In this document: positions 60,561 through 64,000 of the stretch, in pieces
How positions within the stretch are numbered: the stretch's first letter is position 1
Layout of the letters: each line of letters starts with the position of its first letter
From: Bacillota bacterium
GTDB lineage: Bacteria; Bacillota_E; JAJZYS01; JAJYTV01
Assembly (NCBI GenBank): GCA_021845645.1
Contig: JAJZVM010000002.1
Span: 157,501-221,500 of the forward strand
DNA: 64,000 nt
Direction: 5' to 3'
Program-made: the position numbers and the translations under genes
The notes under the pieces: model-generated
The model's database searches: none
What the model was told of the DNA's origin: nothing
Seen by the model: only the letters and a program-made list of their open reading frames with translations

Positions 60561-61681
60561 GGCGTCTCGGCGACCCCCAGAGCCTGGGGACGCGCCTGCT
60601 TCTCTCCTACCTCGCAGCCAGCCTGGCGGCCGCGCTGACCGGCATGCTGGCCCTCTTCCTCACGCCGGCGATGCACTATGACCGTCTGATGCAGGCCATC
60701 ATGCATCCTCCGGCCGGCGCGACGGCCGGCGAGATGGACGCTGCGCTGGCCAAGGCCGTGTCGTCCGCGGTGCTGCTGCACGTGCTGATCTCGCTGGCCG
60801 TGGTGATCGGGGTAGGTCTCGTCTTCTCGCTGTTCCTCAGCACGGCGGTAGGCCAGGCTCTCGACCGGGTCGTCGCCGCCACGCGCCGCCTTGCGGCGGG
60901 CGAATACACCGAGAGACTCCCTGAGCGCGGCGTGCGCGAACTCTCGGAGCTGGCGCGCAACGTCAACCTGCTTGCCGCCTCGCTCGAGGAGTCCCGGCAC
61001 ACACGCACGCTCGCGACGGCGAGCGTCAGCCATGAGCTGCGCACGCCGGTCACGGCCCTGCGCGGCTACTGCGACGCCCTCCGCGACGGGGTGCTGCCGT
61101 GGTCCGACGAGGTGCTGCAGCGCATGGACCGCGCCGTGGAGCGCCTGGAGCGCATGGCCGCAGATCTGAGCGCCATGTCCCGCGCCGAGGGCAACGCGTA
61201 CGCCGATCTTCAACCCGAAGCCATGGCCGCCCAGGACGTGATGCTGGCCGCGGCGGAGTCCGCCGGGCCGGCGTGCCGGGAGGCCGGCGTCGAGCTTAGA
61301 CTGCAGCCCGCTCCTGCGGACCTTCGGGTGCTGGCGGACCGCGTTCGCCTCGGCGAGATCCTGGACAACCTGCTGATCAACAGCGCGGGCCATACGCCCA
61401 GGGGACGCAAGGTGACGCTGTCCGCGATGGCGATCGGCGGTCGTGTCGAGTTTCGCGTACAGGACGAGGGCAGCGGAATCCGCCCGGAAGACCTGCCGCA
61501 CGTCACAGAGCCGTTCTTCCGCGGCGAGGGCGGGTCTGCAGGGCACACAAGCCGGCCGGGCATGGGTCTCGGTCTCGCCATCTCGCGGCGGCTCGCCGAG
61601 GCGATGGATGGCACGCTGACGCTCGCAAGCCGGGGTCCTGGGCTCGGCACGCTCGCGAAGGTGACCTTGCCGAGAGCCTGA
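60557..61681 (+). CDS. Sensor histidine kinase of the Met-rich/cupredoxin cluster
   Basis: 374 residues from GTG 60557. TM1 around 14-38 and TM2 around 70-95 enclose a short outer loop of about 35 residues that starts MHYDRLMQAIMHPP. The four Met/His in this loop (M39, H40, M49, H50, plus M45) could bind copper. HAMP linker, then SVSHELRTPVTALRG (H159) and the ATP-binding part with LDNLLINSAGHTPRG, QDEGSGIRPEDLPHV and GMGLGLAISRRLA. Small for a kinase but complete. Signal inferred from the gene neighbourhood. Confidence 0.92.
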   Translation: MRRLGDPQSLGTRLLLSYLAASLAAALTGMLALFLTPAMHYDRLMQAIMHPPAGATAGEMDAALAKAVSSAVLLHVLISLAVVIGVGLVFSLFLSTAVGQALDRVVAATRRLAAGEYTERLPERGVRELSELARNVNLLAASLEESRHTRTLATASVSHELRTPVTALRGYCDALRDGVLPWSDEVLQRMDRAVERLERMAADLSAMSRAEGNAYADLQPEAMAAQDVMLAAAESAGPACREAGVELRLQPAPADLRVLADRVRLGEILDNLLINSAGHTPRGRKVTLSAMAIGGRVEFRVQDEGSGIRPEDLPHVTEPFFRGEGGSAGHTSRPGMGLGLAISRRLAEAMDGTLTLASRGPGLGTLAKVTLPRA

Positions 61682-61708
61682 CGCCCTGCCCGGCATCTTG
61701 ACGATTTC

Positions 61709-61725
61709 TTGCGCAACTCTTGCGG
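61709..61725 (+). promoter_or_regulatory. Direct-repeat site for the OmpR-type regulator (copy 2)
   Basis: TTGCGCAACTCTTGCGG, TTGCG repeated at 11 bp, nearly identical to the site before the regulator gene. It lies about 44 bp upstream of the TACACT (61769-61774) -10 candidate of the SHOCT/Met-rich operon, a position suited to activation. Confidence 0.6.
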
Positions 61726-61747
61726 GTTCGCTGCGGATGCAGCGAAC
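61726..61747 (+). other. Hairpin between the kinase gene and the SHOCT operon
   Basis: GTTCGCTG-CGGATG-CAGCGAAC, perfect 8-bp stem abutting the direct-repeat site. It may be the end signal of the kinase transcript or part of the control region. No T run. Confidence 0.45.
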
Positions 61748-61798
61748 GTAACCCGCATCATCGCGGCCTACACTCTGCTCGAAGGGTGGTGCGCAGCG

Positions 61799-62026
61799 AT
61801 GATGTGGGGATATTGGGGCGGCACAGGCGGCTGGTTCGGTCCAATCCTGATGCTCGTCTTCTGGGTGCTGGTGATCGGCGGCATCGTGGCTCTGGTGCGC
61901 CCGTTCGCACGGCCGCAGGCGACGGCCCCGGACCGCGCGCAGGAGATCCTGCGGGAGCGGTTCGCGCGCGGAGAGATCAGCCGCGCAGAGCTCGATGACC
62001 TGCAGCGCGGTCTCGGTGTCAAGTGA
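61799..62026 (+). CDS. SHOCT-domain membrane microprotein 1
   Basis: 75 residues: MMWGYWGG opening, one TM helix (FGPILMLVFWVLVIGGIVAL), then a C-terminal SHOCT helix pair AQEILRERFARGEISRAELDDL. SHOCT proteins are short, often membrane-tethered and thought to mediate oligomerisation. A paralogue with the same plan is at 62518. Likely activated by the upstream regulator site. Starts the operon with the Met-rich protein 25 bp downstream. Confidence 0.82.
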   Translation: MMWGYWGGTGGWFGPILMLVFWVLVIGGIVALVRPFARPQATAPDRAQEILRERFARGEISRAELDDLQRGLGVK

Positions 62027-62051
62027 CGAACCTGGTGAAAGGATGACGACG

Positions 62052-62426
62052 ATGCGCATGTCCAAGGCATGGCTTGCAGCCATCGCGGCCGGCGTGGCGG
62101 GCGTCGGGGTGGCGGCAGGGGCTGGCGTCGCGAGCGGCGCTCCGCTCACCGCGCAGGGCGCCACGAGCGGTTACCGCATGATGGCGCGGTACCTGGAAGG
62201 CAGGCCGCAGCTCCAGGGAACCACCGCAAGCGTCATGCCACAGAACCTCGTCCCCTACCATCAGAACATGCTGGACGTCCACGGCATGATGTTGCGCGCC
62301 TATCTGCAGCAGGGCGCGAGCTCCTCGGATGCGACATCCTACGGGACCATGATGGGAAGCTACCTGCAGCAAGGGTCAGGTTCTCAGGCTGACGCGACCT
62401 ACGGGACGATGATGGGCGGCTACTGA
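62052..62426 (+). CDS. Exported methionine/tyrosine-motif protein (unknown family)
   Basis: 124 residues from ATG 62052, nine bases after AAAGG. ATG 62043 is an in-frame alternative. A signal peptide ends near ASGAPL. The mature part is Met-rich (YRMMARYLEG, VHGMMLRAYLQQGA) and ends in two copies of YGTMMGxY (97-104, 117-124) separated by LQQGSGSQADAT. The same YGxMMGGY unit occurs in the cupredoxin encoded 350 bp downstream. Methionine pairs in exported proteins commonly bind Cu(I) or Ag(I). A metal-binding or sponge role is inferred. Confidence 0.78.
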   Translation: MRMSKAWLAAIAAGVAGVGVAAGAGVASGAPLTAQGATSGYRMMARYLEGRPQLQGTTASVMPQNLVPYHQNMLDVHGMMLRAYLQQGASSSDATSYGTMMGSYLQQGSGSQADATYGTMMGGY

Positions 62427-62517
62427 TCGCCCCCGGGCGGGCGCGGCTCGTGCCGCCCCGCCCACACGCGCAGGCAGCGGTGCCCGCGGCGGACGCACGG
62501 AAGGACGGCGACGCGCG

Positions 62518-62754
62518 ATGATGTGGGGCTACTGGGGCGGTGCATGGAGCTGGCTTGGTCCCTTGATGATGCTCGTGTTCTGGGTGCTCGCGGTCGGCGG
62601 CATCGTGCTCATCCTCAGGACGTGGTGGCAGCAGCCGTCACGTCCCGGCCAGAGCTCCGACACCGCTCTTGACATCCTGCGCGAGCGCTACGCGCGCGGC
62701 GAACTGAGCCGCGAGCAGTTCGAAGAGATGCGGCGCGACCTTGAGTCCAAGTAG
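62518..62754 (+). CDS. SHOCT-domain membrane microprotein 2
   Basis: 78 residues, paralogue of the 61799 gene: MMWGYWGGAWSWLGPLMM, TM helix VFWVLAVGGIVLILRTWW, then the SHOCT motif DILRERYARGELSREQFEEM. The duplication brackets the Met-rich protein gene, so the block looks like two repeats of a microprotein plus exported-Met-protein module. Followed 23 bp later by the cupredoxin gene. Confidence 0.83.
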   Translation: MMWGYWGGAWSWLGPLMMLVFWVLAVGGIVLILRTWWQQPSRPGQSSDTALDILRERYARGELSREQFEEMRRDLESK

Positions 62755-62777
62755 TGCGCGAGAGGAAGAGTCGGGCC

Positions 62778-63575
62778 ATGCGCATCGGCAAGGGAGTGCT
62801 CGCGGGAGGGGCGGTCGCGGTCGGCGTGCTGGGGCTTTTGTTCGGGTCGGGAGTGGCCAGCGGCGCGGCAGGCACTGCGCGCCCGTACGGCATGATGTCC
62901 TACTTCCTTGGCGGCGGCAGCAGAGACGCGGCATGGGCCGGGCCGTGGGGCATGATGGGCGCGCTCTGGGGCCAGCGCTCGGGGGGAGGTGGCAGTGCCC
63001 CCTACTATGGCATGATGGGCGGCTATTTCGCACGGACCGGGATCTCCCCTCAGAGCAGTTACCCGTACTACGGCATGATGGGCGGCTATTTCGGCGGCGC
63101 GACCGGTCCCTCGGGTTCCGCCGGGGGCAGCATCTCGCAGAGCGCCGCGGCCACCGCCGCAGCGGCGGTCCCTCCCGGCGCGACCGTCGACCGCGCCGCG
63201 AAGACGATCACCTTCCAGGGCTCGAACGTCCGGTTCACCGCCGTGGCGGGGCCGCCCGGCGGCCCCGAGCTGAGCTTCGAGATCGCCGGCATGGTCAATC
63301 CGCAGATCGTGGTGCCGCAGGGGGCCAGGGTCACGGTGCAGGTGATCAACGGCGACACGGCCGCTCCCCACGACTTCGTCGTCTCACGCACGGTCGACGG
63401 CTCCCCCGCCTTCGCGGGCGCGGCGAGTGCCGTGCTCGCCACCGCGCAGGGCACCGCGATGCCCTCCGCCGGCATCGCCTTCATCGCCTCGACCGCCGGC
63501 AGCTTCGTCTACCAGTGCACTGTCCCGGGCCACGCCCAGAGCGGCATGCAGGGCAAGTTCCTCGTCACGCCATGA
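62778..63575 (+). CDS. Exported cupredoxin with N-terminal GMM repeats
   Basis: 265 residues from ATG 62778 (GTG 62754 is another in-frame start). Signal peptide to about 30. Residues 36-105 hold four aromatic-GMM units (PYGMM, PWGMM, YYGMM, YYGMM) with GMM at 38, 58, 78 and 99, a roughly 20-residue period. Residues about 150-265 are a cupredoxin with the type 1 copper ligands H198 (APHDFVV), C247 and H252 (YQCTVPGHAQ), and M257 (GMQGKFLV). It should carry copper or electrons outside the membrane, with the GMM part perhaps a Cu(I) loading or buffering arm. Confidence 0.87.
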   Translation: MRIGKGVLAGGAVAVGVLGLLFGSGVASGAAGTARPYGMMSYFLGGGSRDAAWAGPWGMMGALWGQRSGGGGSAPYYGMMGGYFARTGISPQSSYPYYGMMGGYFGGATGPSGSAGGSISQSAAATAAAAVPPGATVDRAAKTITFQGSNVRFTAVAGPPGGPELSFEIAGMVNPQIVVPQGARVTVQVINGDTAAPHDFVVSRTVDGSPAFAGAASAVLATAQGTAMPSAGIAFIASTAGSFVYQCTVPGHAQSGMQGKFLVTP

Positions 63576-63733
63576 CGTGATGTCGGACCGGACAACCATC
63601 GGGTCGCCTCTGCCACGCTGGCTGCGAAACGCCGTGGACCCAGTCGGCGTGCTCGGCGGCCGACCGGAGATCCGCCAGCACATCGGACCGAGGTCGGCCG
63701 AAGGGCCGGCTCTCGGCGTTGGAGGGAGCAGAC

Positions 63734-64000
63734 GGACGTGGCACAGAAGAACCGTGGTCGCAAGGGTGACAGACCGCTGATCGCCGCCTTCATCACCGTC
63801 GCCGTCATCGTGGTGCTCGTGCTGGGAGCGGGCATCTGGCAGGGCCTGCGGCCGCTCGTGGAGCAGCCCGCCGTCGGCACGAAGCAGGTCCAGGTGTCCA
63901 TGATGGGCTTCAGCCCTGACGTCATCACGATCAAGGCCGGGCAGCCGGCCAGGATCGCGCTCGTCGACCTCGACGACTCCGACCACACCGACGGCGGCGG
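63734..64000 (+). CDS. Membrane-anchored cupredoxin-like protein, N-terminal part (runs off window)
   Basis: GTG 63734, eight bases after GGAGG, opens a frame to the window end (89 codons). A basic N-terminus is followed by a TM helix (LIAAFITVAVIVVLVLGAGIW). Then comes a cupredoxin-like strand pattern VQVSMMGFSPDVITIKAGQP and LVDLDDSDHTDGGG, where the His may be the first copper ligand. The rest lies outside. Same strand as the cluster, 158 bp after the cupredoxin gene. Confidence 0.75.

Noticed and set aside
63583..63780. A 66-codon plus-strand frame between the two cupredoxin genes
   Set aside because: Pro/Arg/Gly-rich, no ribosome site, and it overlaps the better-supported GTG 63734 gene in another frame.

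Overview
The window is 64 kb of GC-rich (roughly two-thirds G+C), gene-dense bacterial chromosome. No rRNA, tRNA, CRISPR array, transposase or phage gene was recognised. A Bacillota-type T-box leader (AGGGTGGCACCGCG at 19104, followed by a terminator) controls the serine genes. SdpI/SdpR, RocB and YckD/DUF2680-like proteins also occur. Strong AGGAGG ribosome sites often precede GTG or TTG starts. Together these suggest a high-GC, deep-branching Bacillota (Sulfobacillus/Symbiobacterium/Thermaerobacter-like). A Chloroflexota or actinobacterial relative cannot be excluded from sequence reading alone.

Layout. 0-9.6 kb: end of a Gfo/Idh/MocA oxidoreductase, an MBL hydrolase, a CoA-transferase/class V aminotransferase pair, a methyltransferase, an unusual Nramp transporter behind a metal-regulator-like palindrome, an sdpR-sdpI pair with its own operator, a DUF981 membrane protein with a structured leader, and kynureninase. 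9.9-18 kb: BNR lipoprotein, RNase HI, a peptide ABC importer lacking ATPases, and an M20 hydrolase. 18.2-24.9 kb: a decayed BNR gene, a Ser T-box operon (aminotransferase, serA, PHP phosphatase), gene remnants, and an AbgB-like hydrolase. 25-31.3 kb: a TetR/two-ATPase/permease (YbhF-type) exporter with a 22-bp operator, then a two-component system with a secreted protein. 31.4-45.7 kb: lipid and nitrogen metabolism genes (SDR, ECHDC3-like crotonase, ornithine cyclodeaminase family, cytosine deaminase, AKR), an APC permease, a tauABC-like importer, TetR + DHA2 exporter, and peroxiredoxin/TlpA. 45.9-59.5 kb: P-loop kinase, signal peptidase I, thiolase, a RocB/P1-peptidase/amino-acid-oxidase-like catabolic group, a tandem S13 carboxypeptidase, a GH113-like lipoprotein, VOC, a broken NmrA gene and a GrpB-kinase fusion.

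59.8-64 kb is the most distinctive block. A two-component system is followed by two SHOCT microproteins, two exported methionine-rich proteins (one a cupredoxin carrying a roughly 20-residue GMM repeat) and the start of a second cupredoxin-like protein. Two nearly identical 17-bp direct-repeat sites precede the regulator and the microprotein operon, so the block looks like a self-contained, self-regulated copper (or other soft-metal) envelope-response locus.

Several genes carry single lesions (18.3, 23.2, 49.2, 57.0, 58.0 kb). These may be real pseudogenes or assembly indels and should be checked against reads before being interpreted.
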